Below are positions 7,580-16,809 of a DNA stretch of 33,320 nucleotides, piece by piece. The position numbers and the translations under genes are program-made. Each line of letters starts with the position of its first letter. Within the stretch, counting starts at the first letter, position 1. Source of the stretch: Chitinispirillaceae bacterium (GTDB taxonomy: Bacteria > Fibrobacterota > Chitinivibrionia > Chitinivibrionales > Chitinispirillaceae); contig JAFGDP010000004.1 of NCBI GenBank assembly GCA_016932075.1, positions 1 to 33,320 on the forward strand, in the 5' to 3' direction. A model generated the notes under the pieces. It made no database searches. It was not told where the DNA came from and worked only from the letters and a program-made list of their open reading frames with translations.

Positions 7580-9349
7580 ATGATGCACCACCTGACGTAC
7601 GTGCTGCTGCTGCTTTTTTCTCTCTCCGCCCTTGCACAGAAAACTACCGATGCCCCTGTCCTGACCCATAAAAAGAAAGCCTATCTTGACACTGCCCGCA
7701 ACCGTCTCTACTGGCCTCTTGACAATCCCATCTGGGTACGTCTTGCCGAATCGCCCGACAAGGACGCCGTGTCCTATCTGCTCAGCCGCGACAGCGATTC
7801 GGTTGGCAGGGCTTCTACAGGCATCAAGCTCGACCTGTCAGGATCGCAGTTTATCCGATGGCGCAACTTCCTTACCGGCGATTCGGTCAAGCTCCGGTTT
7901 TATGCTGACGGCGACCCTCCCGAATGCTCGATAAAGCTGCGGGGTGAAAAGACCAGGACCAAACCGACCGGCCCGACCGGGGAAATCGAGGAAAAAGCGT
8001 CGCTTGGCGACAAACTTCCATCGGTCTGCTACGCACGAAAGGTCATTGCGGCGGTTTCAGGCAACGACCGTCACAGCGGTGTCGACGCGTATTACGTTTC
8101 GATCAACGGCGCGCCCTATGCACCGGTAACCGGCGACATAACGTTTGACAAAGAGGCCGTATACCGCGTTTCCTATTACGGGGTCGACAAGGTCGGCAAC
8201 GCTTCGGCGCCCGAGATCCAGACCTTTTCCATTGATGCCACCCCGCCAAAATCGTTGCTCGTGTTCAACGGAAGAGTCGATGCTGCGGATACGGTCTTTT
8301 CGCGCTCCCAGAGCATTGAATTCAAGGCCGTCGACACGCTCTCCGGCATCGAGGAGATTTTCTACTGGTTCGATGACAAGAAAAAAATAAAAAAGTACAA
8401 GGAGCCGGTCCCGCTCAAGTCCCTGAAAGACGGACCTCATGCCGTCTGGTACTATGCCGTTGACAAGGCGGGAAACGAGGAGAAGCCGAAAAGACGGCCG
8501 TTTGTTGTCGATGACATCGCACCGGTCCCGGAAATCTCCCTTGTCGGCGACCGATATCAGCCTGAAAAAGGGCTCGAATACATTTCGCCCCGCACCGTGG
8601 TTAAGCTTGCCGCCGTGGACAATAAAAGCGGCATTGCCCAAATACGGTACGCCATCGAAAACAAGGATTTCATCGATTACACCTCGCCGTTCAGGTTCTC
8701 GACCAAGCTTGATAAATGCGCGCTCGAGGTGGTGGCGATCGACAAGGCGGGCAACAAGAGCCCGAAATACAAGACAACCGCCAGAATGGACGCGAAACCG
8801 CCGAAAACCTCCTATGAGATCTCCGGGCCTCTGGTGAAAAAGAGCGGGATACTTTACCTCTCGTCCGCATCGCGCATCGAGCTTTCCTCCAGGGATGAGG
8901 GATCAGGCGTAGCCGCGACCAGCTATTTCATCGACAATACCGCGCCGAAACCCTATTCCGGGCCGTTCGCCATTGCCCAGGAAGGGCAGCACCTGTTCCG
9001 GTTCTGGAGCATGGACCGGGTCAACAACGCGGAAGATACGCCGTCGGTCGTAATCGTGGTCGACAACACCCCGCCGCGCATCGTGGAGACGTTCAGCGTA
9101 CAGGTCTCCTCTTCCGATACCGCGAACAACAAAAAGCCGAAATTCCCGCCCAACACCTCGCTGTTCCTTGCCGCCTCCGACGCGTCGGGCGTTGAAGGGA
9201 TCTGGTATTCGATCAATGGAAAGCGCAAAGAAAAATACAGCCGCGATCTGAAGTTTGAAAAACCCGGCGACTACGAAATCCTTGTCACGGCAAAGGACAT
9301 TCTGGGCACGACGCAGGAAAAAAAGCTGGAATTCGCAATTGCCCCCTGA
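7580..9349 (+). CDS. Secreted protein with five Ig/OmpL47-like repeats
   Basis: The 589-residue product starts with a clear signal peptide (HHLTYVLLLLFSLSALA) and is exported. After a unique domain of about 130 residues come five repeats of about 85-95 residues, each with a core such as AVDTLSGIEEIFYWFD, a loop with SGPF or its equivalent, and a closing A(V/I)DKAGN followed by DxTPP. This is the pattern of OmpL47-type/bacterial Ig-like repeat proteins at the cell surface or in the periplasm. There is no C-terminal anchor or LPXTG. GGAGGA lies directly before the ATG at 7580, so the second ATG at 7583 is equally likely. It converges with the pilin operon with only 18 bases between stops and no visible terminator. 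Confidence 0.85.
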   Translation: MMHHLTYVLLLLFSLSALAQKTTDAPVLTHKKKAYLDTARNRLYWPLDNPIWVRLAESPDKDAVSYLLSRDSDSVGRASTGIKLDLSGSQFIRWRNFLTGDSVKLRFYADGDPPECSIKLRGEKTRTKPTGPTGEIEEKASLGDKLPSVCYARKVIAAVSGNDRHSGVDAYYVSINGAPYAPVTGDITFDKEAVYRVSYYGVDKVGNASAPEIQTFSIDATPPKSLLVFNGRVDAADTVFSRSQSIEFKAVDTLSGIEEIFYWFDDKKKIKKYKEPVPLKSLKDGPHAVWYYAVDKAGNEEKPKRRPFVVDDIAPVPEISLVGDRYQPEKGLEYISPRTVVKLAAVDNKSGIAQIRYAIENKDFIDYTSPFRFSTKLDKCALEVVAIDKAGNKSPKYKTTARMDAKPPKTSYEISGPLVKKSGILYLSSASRIELSSRDEGSGVAATSYFIDNTAPKPYSGPFAIAQEGQHLFRFWSMDRVNNAEDTPSVVIVVDNTPPRIVETFSVQVSSSDTANNKKPKFPPNTSLFLAASDASGVEGIWYSINGKRKEKYSRDLKFEKPGDYEILVTAKDILGTTQEKKLEFAIAP

Positions 9350-9367
9350 CGTTGCGTCACGGACCGG

Positions 9368-10930
9368 CTACAGGATGATGTTCTCCTCGGTCCAGTCCGT
9401 GTTGAGAATGAACATGGCGCCGGAATTATTATAGGCCTGCAGCGAGGGCATGCCCGGCGCCCGCAGCCCGTCCATGAACCGGATGTCGTAGTAATACCTG
9501 AAGGCCATGTTACCCGGAACACCGGTTGCGTTGCACGCCGCCTGATAGGTATCAATTGCCCGCGTGCCAAGACATTTAAGGTCGTAGTTATATTGATTGA
9601 TTTTTTCTGACACATACCTGATCCCGCACGTACTCTCCGTTGCGATGAGCTGGGCCGTAATCAAAAACTCGGGTTTGTTGGTTCCATTTGAAGGGACCGC
9701 GCTAAGAGTCGCCTCCCCTCCAATAAGACTGAAGATGTGCTTGTCCAATCCGAAGACAATATCAGCACCTGACACGAGCGCAAGGACATCGTTGTTAAGC
9801 GGCGTGAGCCCTCCAAGACCGTAATTGTCTCCATTACTGTACGCATCCATGTCAGCGAAATCCGGAACGAATCCATGATAGGTGATGTCGCCCACCGGGT
9901 AGATGGAGAAACCGGGATCAGTGATAACCGTTGTCTGGCCCATGACCGTTCCCAGCACCTGCACGTCATTGGGTATACGAATGATCTCGCCGGGATTGTT
10001 GAAGGAGACCACCTGCTGGTTGTCGGCCGCGTCATAATAGTAGTAATTGGCCCTTCCGGTCGTGCCTCCTTGCACCTCAAACTGGAGTATGGCGGTACGG
10101 GTCGGGCTCAGGTTGGGTGGCAGCGTCCTCGTCTGGGTCGTGATACGCGGCATGAAAATGCTGTCCTTGGTATGGTAAAACTCACTGTATTGTCCGCTTA
10201 ACTGAAAAAGCTCATCAAGCTTACCATAATCTCCGACAGCAGCGTCATTTTTCCAGATACCGAAATCATAGTTATTGCCCGAGATCGGGCTGGTCCCGTA
10301 GTTTCCCCAGTGGCCGCCCGCTGCGAACGGGATGAGTGCGGTAAGATTGTACGTAGTCACTTTACCGTTCACAAACCGTACGCTTGCCTCCTTGCCCACA
10401 CTCACGCTGGAAACCAGGATCGGGGTGTTGGTATGCACCGGTCCGTCAAACCATTCGTTGTTCAGACCACCGCCTGCAATACCTCCTCCCCCTGCAATAT
10501 CATTGATAAATACTCCCGGATCGTTCCAGTGCGCTTCGGTAACGGTCCAGCTGAGCGATTTCGCATACGGGAGTTGGCCTCCCGATGTGATGGACCTGAT
10601 CCTGAGCTCGCCGGATGGCTCCTTGCTCACGGTAACGGTGATCGAATAGCCGTTGATTATGCCGGAATAGACATTTCCGTGATACCCGGTATTTCTGTAA
10701 TTCAGCCAGTTGTTGGATTCCCTAAGCCAGTTGGTGCCGATAAGCAGGCCTGACTCGGCCGCAAGGAATGCCCGGTCATCATTGAGCTCCATGGTCTCCT
10801 GCGACACGACGTTTTTCGCGACACCGAGAAACCCTCCCATAGCAATGGTCATGACCGTGATGAACGCCACCACGGCCACGAGAATTGAACCCTTGTTGTT
10901 TTGATAGCGTATTGTCAGCGATTGCGGCAC
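9368..10930 (-). CDS. PilX-like pilus assembly protein, large
   Basis: The N-terminus reads NNKG then SILVAVVAFITVMTIAMGG. This is a type IV prepilin-like cleavage site (Gly at -1) followed by a hydrophobic helix that lacks the Glu at +5, as in PilX and GspK-type minor pilins. The next segment, DDRAFLAAESGLLIGTNWLR, is the typical PilX helix. The remaining 440 or so residues are a large, Gly/Asn/Tyr-rich extracellular domain, much longer than classical PilX (about 200 residues), so this may be an adhesin-type tip pilin. The start is GTG at 10930 after AAAGGA. It overlaps the PilW-like gene by 16 bases and is the last gene of the operon. Processing would need a prepilin peptidase encoded elsewhere. 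Confidence 0.82.
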   Translation of the reverse strand: MPQSLTIRYQNNKGSILVAVVAFITVMTIAMGGFLGVAKNVVSQETMELNDDRAFLAAESGLLIGTNWLRESNNWLNYRNTGYHGNVYSGIINGYSITVTVSKEPSGELRIRSITSGGQLPYAKSLSWTVTEAHWNDPGVFINDIAGGGGIAGGGLNNEWFDGPVHTNTPILVSSVSVGKEASVRFVNGKVTTYNLTALIPFAAGGHWGNYGTSPISGNNYDFGIWKNDAAVGDYGKLDELFQLSGQYSEFYHTKDSIFMPRITTQTRTLPPNLSPTRTAILQFEVQGGTTGRANYYYYDAADNQQVVSFNNPGEIIRIPNDVQVLGTVMGQTTVITDPGFSIYPVGDITYHGFVPDFADMDAYSNGDNYGLGGLTPLNNDVLALVSGADIVFGLDKHIFSLIGGEATLSAVPSNGTNKPEFLITAQLIATESTCGIRYVSEKINQYNYDLKCLGTRAIDTYQAACNATGVPGNMAFRYYYDIRFMDGLRAPGMPSLQAYNNSGAMFILNTDWTEENIIL

Positions 10931-11439
10931 AGAAATACGTCCTTTCTGGCGGAAATGGTATGAGTCTGGGAAAAATCATTTTTGCTGAGCGAGAGGTTGA
11001 CGGTCAGGCTTCTGCGCTGAGGATCAAGAACAAACGAGCTCGCGCCGGACACCACGTTGACCGTGCCGCCGCCTGCCTCATAGGGCTGCTGCTGGTCTCC
11101 TTCAAGAAGCTGGGAACCGCTGAGCACGTACTGGGCAAAAACGACGCCGTTCTGGTCGAGCATGATAATCGAGGTGACCGTGTCAAAGCCTGCGCTGTAG
11201 GATGCCGGGGTTTCACCGGTCTCAAGGACGAACGACGCCCGGCGCACGTCGCGCGCGATCTGGTGCGACACGTTGTCGTACTGCTGCTGCATGACCAGCG
11301 ATGAGATCGTGCTGCTGGACTGGTTGCTGTACATCAAAAAAATCGTGTAGATCACCCCACCGATCACCGTGGACACGGCAGAGGATACCAGCATTTCAAC
11401 GAGCGATACGCCGCTTTGGTTCTTCACTGTTTTCATCAT
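10915..11439 (-). CDS. PilW-like prepilin
   Basis: The product is 174 residues from the ATG at 11439. A short basic leader (MMKTVKNQSG) ends at Gly, followed by VSLVEMLVSSAVSTVIGGVI with Glu at +5, a textbook class III signal for prepilin peptidase. The rest resembles PilW/PilJ-type minor pilins, with a helix of about 50 residues and a beta-rich domain, and it is not cysteine-paired. The start codon overlaps the stop of the upstream PilV-like gene as ATGA, so the two are translationally coupled; the frame extends 20 codons further upstream but that extension lies inside the upstream gene. It probably forms part of the minor pilin priming or tip complex in the inner membrane and periplasm. Confidence 0.85.
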   Translation of the reverse strand: MMKTVKNQSGVSLVEMLVSSAVSTVIGGVIYTIFLMYSNQSSSTISSLVMQQQYDNVSHQIARDVRRASFVLETGETPASYSAGFDTVTSIIMLDQNGVVFAQYVLSGSQLLEGDQQQPYEAGGGTVNVVSGASSFVLDPQRRSLTVNLSLSKNDFSQTHTISARKDVFLCRNR

Positions 11440-11864
11440 GGATTCGCCACCAGTTTTGAAAGTGAAATAGAATCTGAAATATTGTCGATATTGGTCCATT
11501 TCAGTTTGAGCACGACGCGCCTGACCGGAAACGTGGTCCCGCCGCCGGTAAGAACGTTCTCCGTTCGTACCGTATGAGTCAGGTCGCCGACAAGCGGAGT
11601 GCCGAAGCGTTCGTCAATAACCACCTGTTCGGTGCGATCGAGCGTCGAAGCAATGGTGTTGAAATCGCGGTAATCATAGTGCTGCTCAAAAACCGACCGT
11701 AACACGGCGCGCGCCTGACGCCGTTCATTGTCGGTATTGCCGAGCTGCGTGCCGGTCCCGACGACCGCAACGGCCGCCGTGACCGCAAAAACCAACAGAA
11801 CGCCTGACACCAGCGTTTCCACCAGGGTGTATCCCGCGTTCTTTTTCCTTGTTCCGGTTTTCAT
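11436..11864 (-). CDS. PilV-like prepilin
   Basis: The product is 142 residues from the ATG at 11864, chosen because AAGGAAAA precedes it at the right distance; an upstream ATG at 11894 would add ten residues. The leader MKTGTRKKNAG is cleaved after Gly, and the mature protein begins YTLVETLVSGVLLVFAVTAA, with Glu at +5 and an unusual Tyr at +1. The helix continues into NERRQARAVLRSVFEQ, as in PilV/GspI-type minor pilins, and a small beta domain closes the protein. First gene of the pilV-pilW-pilX-like operon; its promoter should lie in 11,900-12,180. Confidence 0.85.
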   Translation of the reverse strand: MKTGTRKKNAGYTLVETLVSGVLLVFAVTAAVAVVGTGTQLGNTDNERRQARAVLRSVFEQHYDYRDFNTIASTLDRTEQVVIDERFGTPLVGDLTHTVRTENVLTGGGTTFPVRRVVLKLKWTNIDNISDSISLSKLVANP

Positions 11865-11894
11865 GCTGTTTTCCTTGCCATTCATGAGTTTCAT

Positions 11895-12266
11895 TTTTTA
11901 AACGACTATCACTGTGTCAGGAAGCTTCCCTTGGCTTCCCGCTTTTTTCTGCCTAATTCAGGTTCAGAATTCTCGGGTGCGATTACTACTGGTTAGAGTC
12001 CCTGAGTTACTTGGTATTCGCTTCCCCTTTTTCTGCTTAATACGCTTTCACGGTCATCTCTTCTAGCTCTATTATAACCTTAAGCGATTAATATCTCCAA
12101 ATATTTGTTGTTATTCAAAACGTATCAATACATTAAGAGAAATGAAAAACTAGGCATTTTTTTCCTTTTTCCCCGGACTGGGAAAAAAAACGGCGTTTTT
12201 TTAATGAAAACGCCGTTTTTTCGTGAATGCGGTCAATTATTTTTATTTGTAAATTTTTTACCTGTA
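11895..12266. other. Intergenic region upstream of the pilin operon
   Basis: AT-rich, without a believable gene. It holds the hairpin terminator at 12183-12221 and, on the minus strand, presumably the pilin promoter. Two imperfect direct copies of a CTTCCC...TTTTTCTGC(C/T)TAAT segment occur near 11936-11960 and 12021-12045, about 85 bases apart. They could be regulatory or coincidental. Confidence 0.45.
12183..12221 (-). terminator. Rho-independent terminator of the FHA gene, possibly bidirectional
   Basis: A perfect 15-bp inverted repeat (arms at 12185-12199 and 12207-12221, core CGGCG/CGCCG) has a 7-base loop. Reading the minus strand, the stem is followed by a run of eight T, 45-80 bases after the FHA-DUF4388 stop. 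The plus-strand side also ends in six T, so it could stop transcription from both directions. Confidence 0.85.
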
Positions 12267-12995
12267 CTACGCGCTCGTATCCATTGCTGCCTCGTCAAGT
12301 CTTCGGCATCCTTCGATGAGCAGAAACGTGATGCTCATGGTGATTTGAGGATTATCTATTGTAATGGTCTGCGGCGAAAAGGTGAAGCTTCCCTGGTTTT
12401 GGTTCAGCACATCATACACCGCCTCTTCCCCATCCTTGTTGTTGAACGATGCCTCGGCCAGGTGGCCGTTGGAAAGGGTAAAAGTGCCTTCACCGGACGG
12501 GGTTTGCATTGATATAATACCGCTCTTGCCGCCTGACTCGATCATTTGAAACAGCTCCACCGGACAGAGGTGCGCAAGATCGCCCGCGAATCCGGGCGCA
12601 TTTTCCTGGTTCCACAGCTCCTTGAGGTTTATTATTTCGGTCACTTCACGCTGCGCACGCGACCGCAGCTCCTTGAACTCGTCCATGATCTCTGACTGTT
12701 TTTCAACGATGCGGGCCGTGAATACGGCCGACGCGATCCTGATCTTGTCCCAGTTCTGCAGCGCAGCCGACTGCGGGGCGCTGAGCTTCACGTTGTTGAG
12801 AAACGTGCCGTTTGAGCTGCCCAGATCAATGAGCACGAAATAGGGCTTTTTGTACTCGATTGCGGCGTGTTTTCTGCTCACCCGGGCCTCATGAAGCACG
12901 ATGTCATTGTCATCGGTGCGGCCGAACGTCATACGTTTCCTGGTGGGCACCTGGACCGGCTTTTCCGGGTAACGGACAAGGAACAGGTTGCTCAT
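12267..12995 (-). CDS. FHA domain and DUF4388 (PATAN) protein
   Basis: Residues 1-95 are a forkhead-associated domain with the GRTDDNDI, SRKHA and DLGSSNGTF motifs, which bind phosphothreonine. A linker helix (about 100-130) leads to a DUF4388 domain (about 135-225; FAGDLAHLCPVELFQMIE, SGIISM, GHLAEASF, GEEAVYDVL). DUF4388 occurs in two-component and gliding or pilus-related regulators of deltaproteobacteria and relatives. The combination suggests an adaptor that reads Ser/Thr kinase signals, but no kinase is in the window. There is no signal peptide, so it acts in the cytoplasm. The ATG at 12995 follows AAAGGAAAT. It is monocistronic as far as visible, ending in the terminator at 12183-12221. 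Confidence 0.9.
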   Translation of the reverse strand: MSNLFLVRYPEKPVQVPTRKRMTFGRTDDNDIVLHEARVSRKHAAIEYKKPYFVLIDLGSSNGTFLNNVKLSAPQSAALQNWDKIRIASAVFTARIVEKQSEIMDEFKELRSRAQREVTEIINLKELWNQENAPGFAGDLAHLCPVELFQMIESGGKSGIISMQTPSGEGTFTLSNGHLAEASFNNKDGEEAVYDVLNQNQGSFTFSPQTITIDNPQITMSITFLLIEGCRRLDEAAMDTSA

Positions 12996-13605
12996 TTAAT
13001 TTCCTTTTTGTGATGGTTGCCGTAAAAATAAATACATTCGTCAGGTCGGGAAGTCAAATAACTTTTAGCATAACTCCAAGAACGCACCGTCGTGGCACGG
13101 AGCTTGATGCGGTCGAAGCCGTCCTGCTCCGGGACATGGAGCGACTGCTCCTTATAGCCCGGTATCTGGTAACACTGCAAATAAGCGTGGCCAGGGATCA
13201 GATCGCCCAACCGCTGCCAAATGAGAAGAACTCCTCCAGTAACTCCGGGGCATTAGCAAGGCCAATTCCTCTTTGCTATCACGTTGATTTGCATGCTATT
13301 GAATATGCTTATCTAAGATATTGCTTCGTTTCATTTTTCTGACTGAAACTGCAATTCGTCCGTTTGAAATCGCTATTCGTTGATGGCGGACGACCCTCTT
13401 CGGTCGGTCGCCCCGACCTGTGGGCAGGATGACCCTGCCCCTACTTTCATTCTTTCAACCCTTCAACTATTCTCCGGAGGCCCCTTCTTGCCCTTTTTCC
13501 GTGTACCATGTTTCGTTATTCCTGAAATCCGCTGCTGATTGCCGCGCGACCGGATAAAAATCCTGTTTCGCGTGGCAGCGTCTTTATACCGGTTGCTGGT
13601 CGATT
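12996..13605. other. Intergenic region with a GC-rich palindromic element
   Basis: About 600 bases without a supported gene. A 72-codon minus-strand frame (12992-13210) has random composition and I do not call it. The part near 12,996-13,100 should contain the FHA gene promoter. The only structured piece is the palindromic element at 13383-13443. The end next to 13606 lies downstream of the TPR gene and shows no clear terminator. Confidence 0.5.
13383..13443 (-). repeat. GC-rich double-hairpin intergenic element
   Basis: On the minus strand this begins GTAGGGGCAGG and holds a perfect 7-bp hairpin (GGGCAGG / CCTGCCC, 5-base loop). A second, imperfect one follows, built from GGCGACC and GGTCGTCC. 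A shorter element with the same outer GTAGGGG end and an internal hairpin lies at 17864-17888. Such elements are typically dispersed, non-coding and multi-copy; copy number cannot be judged from this window. Confidence 0.6.
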
Positions 13606-16600
13606 TCACTTGTCTCCCTTTCCTTTTTTCTGTTCCGCTTCGACGATTTTCTGACGAAGATCTTTAAGCACCTCGCTTTCGGGATTGTGTCCCTGGCCCT
13701 TGATCAGCCACTGCCTTGCCTTGGTAAACTCCTCGAGCTCGATGTACAGGTTTACCAGGTTCGCATAGGTTTCAGGAATGTCATGCTTTTTTTCCACCGC
13801 TTTCTGATACGCATGCTCGCACTTTTCTATCTCTCCCCGTTTCCCGTATATGGCGCCGAGATTGTTCCATGCAAGATTATAATGCGGATTTTTGGCAACG
13901 ACTTTTTTATATATACTTTCAGCCGCGGAATCGTTGCCCGCGCTCTGGAGTCCGACCGCGGCGTTGTACAGCGAATCGAGCGGATCGATCCTGCTCCGTG
14001 GTCCCAGGGTATCGTGCTTTGCCGCGTACCGTTTTTCGATATCGGCGTTCTGTATTTTGGGATCGAGCTCCCTGGCCTTCCGGTAATAGGCATATGCCTG
14101 GTCGACCTTGCCCAGATTGTACGAGGCCACGGCCAGGTTATACTGGACCACGGGGCTGCGCGCTTCCACATTGGAAAGCTGCAGGTACCACTGGAGCGCG
14201 TTTTTCCACTGCCTGAGCCCGAACGCCGAATTGCCTGCCAGCCTGCACAGGTCGGCGCGGTCGGTGCCGGTGGCTTTCTTTATCAGTCGTTCGCAGGCCG
14301 CAAGCGCTTCCTCGTATTTCTTGAGATGGAAATACGCAAGAGCGAGGTTGTATTGACCCGCAAGACTGGTGTCGCGCCGCTTCCGCATGATAGCGATCAC
14401 TTCCGAGTAATTTCCGCTGTTGAACGCAAGCGCCACGCGCACGTCCGCGCGCTCCTTTTCCCATTGCGCCTGTTTGGGTATCTTGGCAAGACACGCCCGT
14501 GCTTTTTCGCCTTTGCCGGTTGCGGCGTACACCTGGGCCAGTGTCGCCCAGTCGCCCGCCTCCTTTTGCGAGAGGCCTTCTATCATGGAGAGCGCCTTGG
14601 CGGTATCGCTGTTCCAGAGCGCCATCTCCGCTGCCGCGCGTACCGTATTGTCCGAACCCCCGGACTCCTTCTGGAGTACCGCGAGCGCTTGCGAGGCGCG
14701 GTCTTTGTCCCTCTTTTTCGCATGCACCAGGAACATATTGTACTGGGCGATCTCACGCTTTGACGAGCCCAGCGCGTGCTTGTAGGCGTTGAGCGCGTCC
14801 GTGTACTTTTCCATGCTGGTGTAAACGTTTCCGATATTGATCTGGATCTGAGGATCGTTTCCCTTCAGGGACGCGGCTTTGGTGTAGTATTCCAACGCCT
14901 GGTCGTACTTGCCGTCCTGCTGAAAGGAAAGGCCCATATTGACCCAGAGCGCCGCATTGGACGGGTCGTCATCCAGGTTTTTCTTCCAAAGCTCGCGCGC
15001 TTTTTCCACGTTGCCTTCACGATTGTACACATACGCAAGAAGCCCGCGCGACGCCACGTTGTCTTTTTTGAGGTTAAGGCTCTTCTGGAAACACTCCTTT
15101 GCCTTGTCAAGATCGTTCTGCTCCATGTGGGCGTACCCGAGCTGATAGTAGAGCCGCCAGGTGTTTTTCCGCCACTTGCCGATCAGCGCCTTGAACCGCT
15201 CGATCGCCTTGGTATAGGAGCCTGCCACAAGATAGGTTTCCGCCAGCTCGTATTCGGTCTGCGGTTCCACGACCAGTTTTTTTACCGCTGTTTCGAGGGC
15301 GGCAATGGCCTTGCCGTACTTGTGCTGCTCCCGGTAAAAGATGGCGAGGTTCCGGTATACCCGTTCGGTGCGGTCGCGTTCCCTGATCGAAGAGAGCGTG
15401 GCAACGGCCTGATCAAGGTCTTTGCGGTAATAGTAGAGCATGGCGAGCTGGAACGCTATGTCGGCGCACGCATCACCGGAACAGGAGGAACGTTGCATCT
15501 CAAGGCTTCTGACCGCTTGGTCGATCTCGCCTGCGGATTTTGTGCTCAGGGCAAGATTGAGCTGGGCGCTGCGCAGACCGGGATCCATTTTTACCGCTTT
15601 CCTGAACTCGGCCTCGGCCTTTTTCGCGTCGCCCCTGCGATAGTAGACCACCCCGAGAAAATCGTGATATTCGGCGCGTTCGTCCATTTCAAGCGCCTTT
15701 TTAATGAGCGACTCCGCGGTGCCGAGGTCCTTGCTCCGCAGCGCGTTAAGCGCGCGAAGATGCAGAAGCGACGGGTCCTGCAGCGTGTCTGAGAGGGATT
15801 TCCAGGCCTGCTCGGCCTTGTCAAACTTCTTCTGCAGGAAATACATCTGGCCCAGATTGTAGCGCAGGATGCCGTCGTGCGGATGGGTGGCGCACCCCTT
15901 CTCGAAATAGCGCGCAGAAGCGTCTATATCGCCGCACTCTTTCGACGCAATGCCGGCGAGCAGGTAGGCGTCGGCCGCATGCGCTATATTTTTCGCGAAA
16001 TACGCGCTCAGGGTCTGCAAAGCCTCTTTGCACTTTTTCGACTCCACCTGCGCGTCCGCCAGTTCCAGAAGCAGCTCGGGATCAGCCCCTCTTGACACCG
16101 CGTCCGAAAGAAGCTTTTTTGCCGCTTCATAGTTTTTACGCGAGGATTCGATCCTTCCAAGAAGTTTGAGCGCTTCCGGCTTGTCCTGGTATTTGTCAAG
16201 AATCTGTACCGCTTTGAGCGTGTCACCGTTCTCCACGAGCGCGTACGCATAAAAACTCCACGCGTCAGGATGGGTCGGCGCCATGGTATAAGCGGTCCGC
16301 AGCTCATCAAGCGATTTCCTTTTTTCCCCTTTTTCGAGCAGGAGCGCGCCGAGCCGCACGCGCGCCTCAATGAACCGTTTGTTCGCCTTGAGCGCGCGCT
16401 GCAGCAGCCGGACTGCTGCGTCGCGGTCGCGTTCATGCAGGTACACGAGCGACAGGTTGTAGGAGACGATCGCGTAGTCCGGGTCCCTGCTCGCGAGCTT
16501 TTTCCATATGGCGCTGGCGCCGCCGATATCACCCTTGCGGAACTTGACCACGCCGCGGTTGTTGATGGCGTCGCTGTAGTCCGGGAACAGCTTTATCGCT

Positions 16601-16809
16601 TTGTCAAAACAGGCCATGGCCGTGGCGTCATCGTTCTGATCGAGGGCTTCCAGACCTTTCCTGTTCATTGCGGCGGCCTCCGCCGCCGCCTTCATGACGC
16701 CCGCGGTCAGGGCCTCGTTTTCGAGCGAGTCGATGTCAAAGTTGAACTCGGTCGCATACGACATGAACGCGAAAATCGCCGCACATCCCACTCTGGAAAG
16801 CACCTTCAT
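13606..16809 (-). CDS. Exported giant tetratricopeptide-repeat protein
   Basis: The 1067-residue protein has a short, weak signal-like N-terminus (KVLSRVGCAAIFAFMSYA) and is then built of two dozen or more TPR units of 34 residues along almost its whole length. Examples are AMACFDKAIKLFPDYSDAIN, AEAEFRKAVKMDPGLRSAQL and ALEYYTKAASLKGNDPQIQI. It ends in a charged Lys/Glu-rich tail. TPR solenoids are protein-protein scaffolds. Location in the periplasm or at the outer membrane is likely if the N-terminus is a real signal, but that signal is not strong. The start ATG overlaps the stop of the upstream HAD gene as ATGA. Function is unknown; large exported TPR proteins often serve secretion, motility or envelope assembly. 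Confidence 0.88.
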   Translation of the reverse strand: MKVLSRVGCAAIFAFMSYATEFNFDIDSLENEALTAGVMKAAAEAAAMNRKGLEALDQNDDATAMACFDKAIKLFPDYSDAINNRGVVKFRKGDIGGASAIWKKLASRDPDYAIVSYNLSLVYLHERDRDAAVRLLQRALKANKRFIEARVRLGALLLEKGEKRKSLDELRTAYTMAPTHPDAWSFYAYALVENGDTLKAVQILDKYQDKPEALKLLGRIESSRKNYEAAKKLLSDAVSRGADPELLLELADAQVESKKCKEALQTLSAYFAKNIAHAADAYLLAGIASKECGDIDASARYFEKGCATHPHDGILRYNLGQMYFLQKKFDKAEQAWKSLSDTLQDPSLLHLRALNALRSKDLGTAESLIKKALEMDERAEYHDFLGVVYYRRGDAKKAEAEFRKAVKMDPGLRSAQLNLALSTKSAGEIDQAVRSLEMQRSSCSGDACADIAFQLAMLYYYRKDLDQAVATLSSIRERDRTERVYRNLAIFYREQHKYGKAIAALETAVKKLVVEPQTEYELAETYLVAGSYTKAIERFKALIGKWRKNTWRLYYQLGYAHMEQNDLDKAKECFQKSLNLKKDNVASRGLLAYVYNREGNVEKARELWKKNLDDDPSNAALWVNMGLSFQQDGKYDQALEYYTKAASLKGNDPQIQINIGNVYTSMEKYTDALNAYKHALGSSKREIAQYNMFLVHAKKRDKDRASQALAVLQKESGGSDNTVRAAAEMALWNSDTAKALSMIEGLSQKEAGDWATLAQVYAATGKGEKARACLAKIPKQAQWEKERADVRVALAFNSGNYSEVIAIMRKRRDTSLAGQYNLALAYFHLKKYEEALAACERLIKKATGTDRADLCRLAGNSAFGLRQWKNALQWYLQLSNVEARSPVVQYNLAVASYNLGKVDQAYAYYRKARELDPKIQNADIEKRYAAKHDTLGPRSRIDPLDSLYNAAVGLQSAGNDSAAESIYKKVVAKNPHYNLAWNNLGAIYGKRGEIEKCEHAYQKAVEKKHDIPETYANLVNLYIELEEFTKARQWLIKGQGHNPESEVLKDLRQKIVEAEQKKGKGDK

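Noticed and set aside
12992..13210. 72-codon minus-strand frame upstream of the FHA gene
   Set aside because: Random composition, no ribosome binding site, and it overlaps the FHA gene's start region and promoter.
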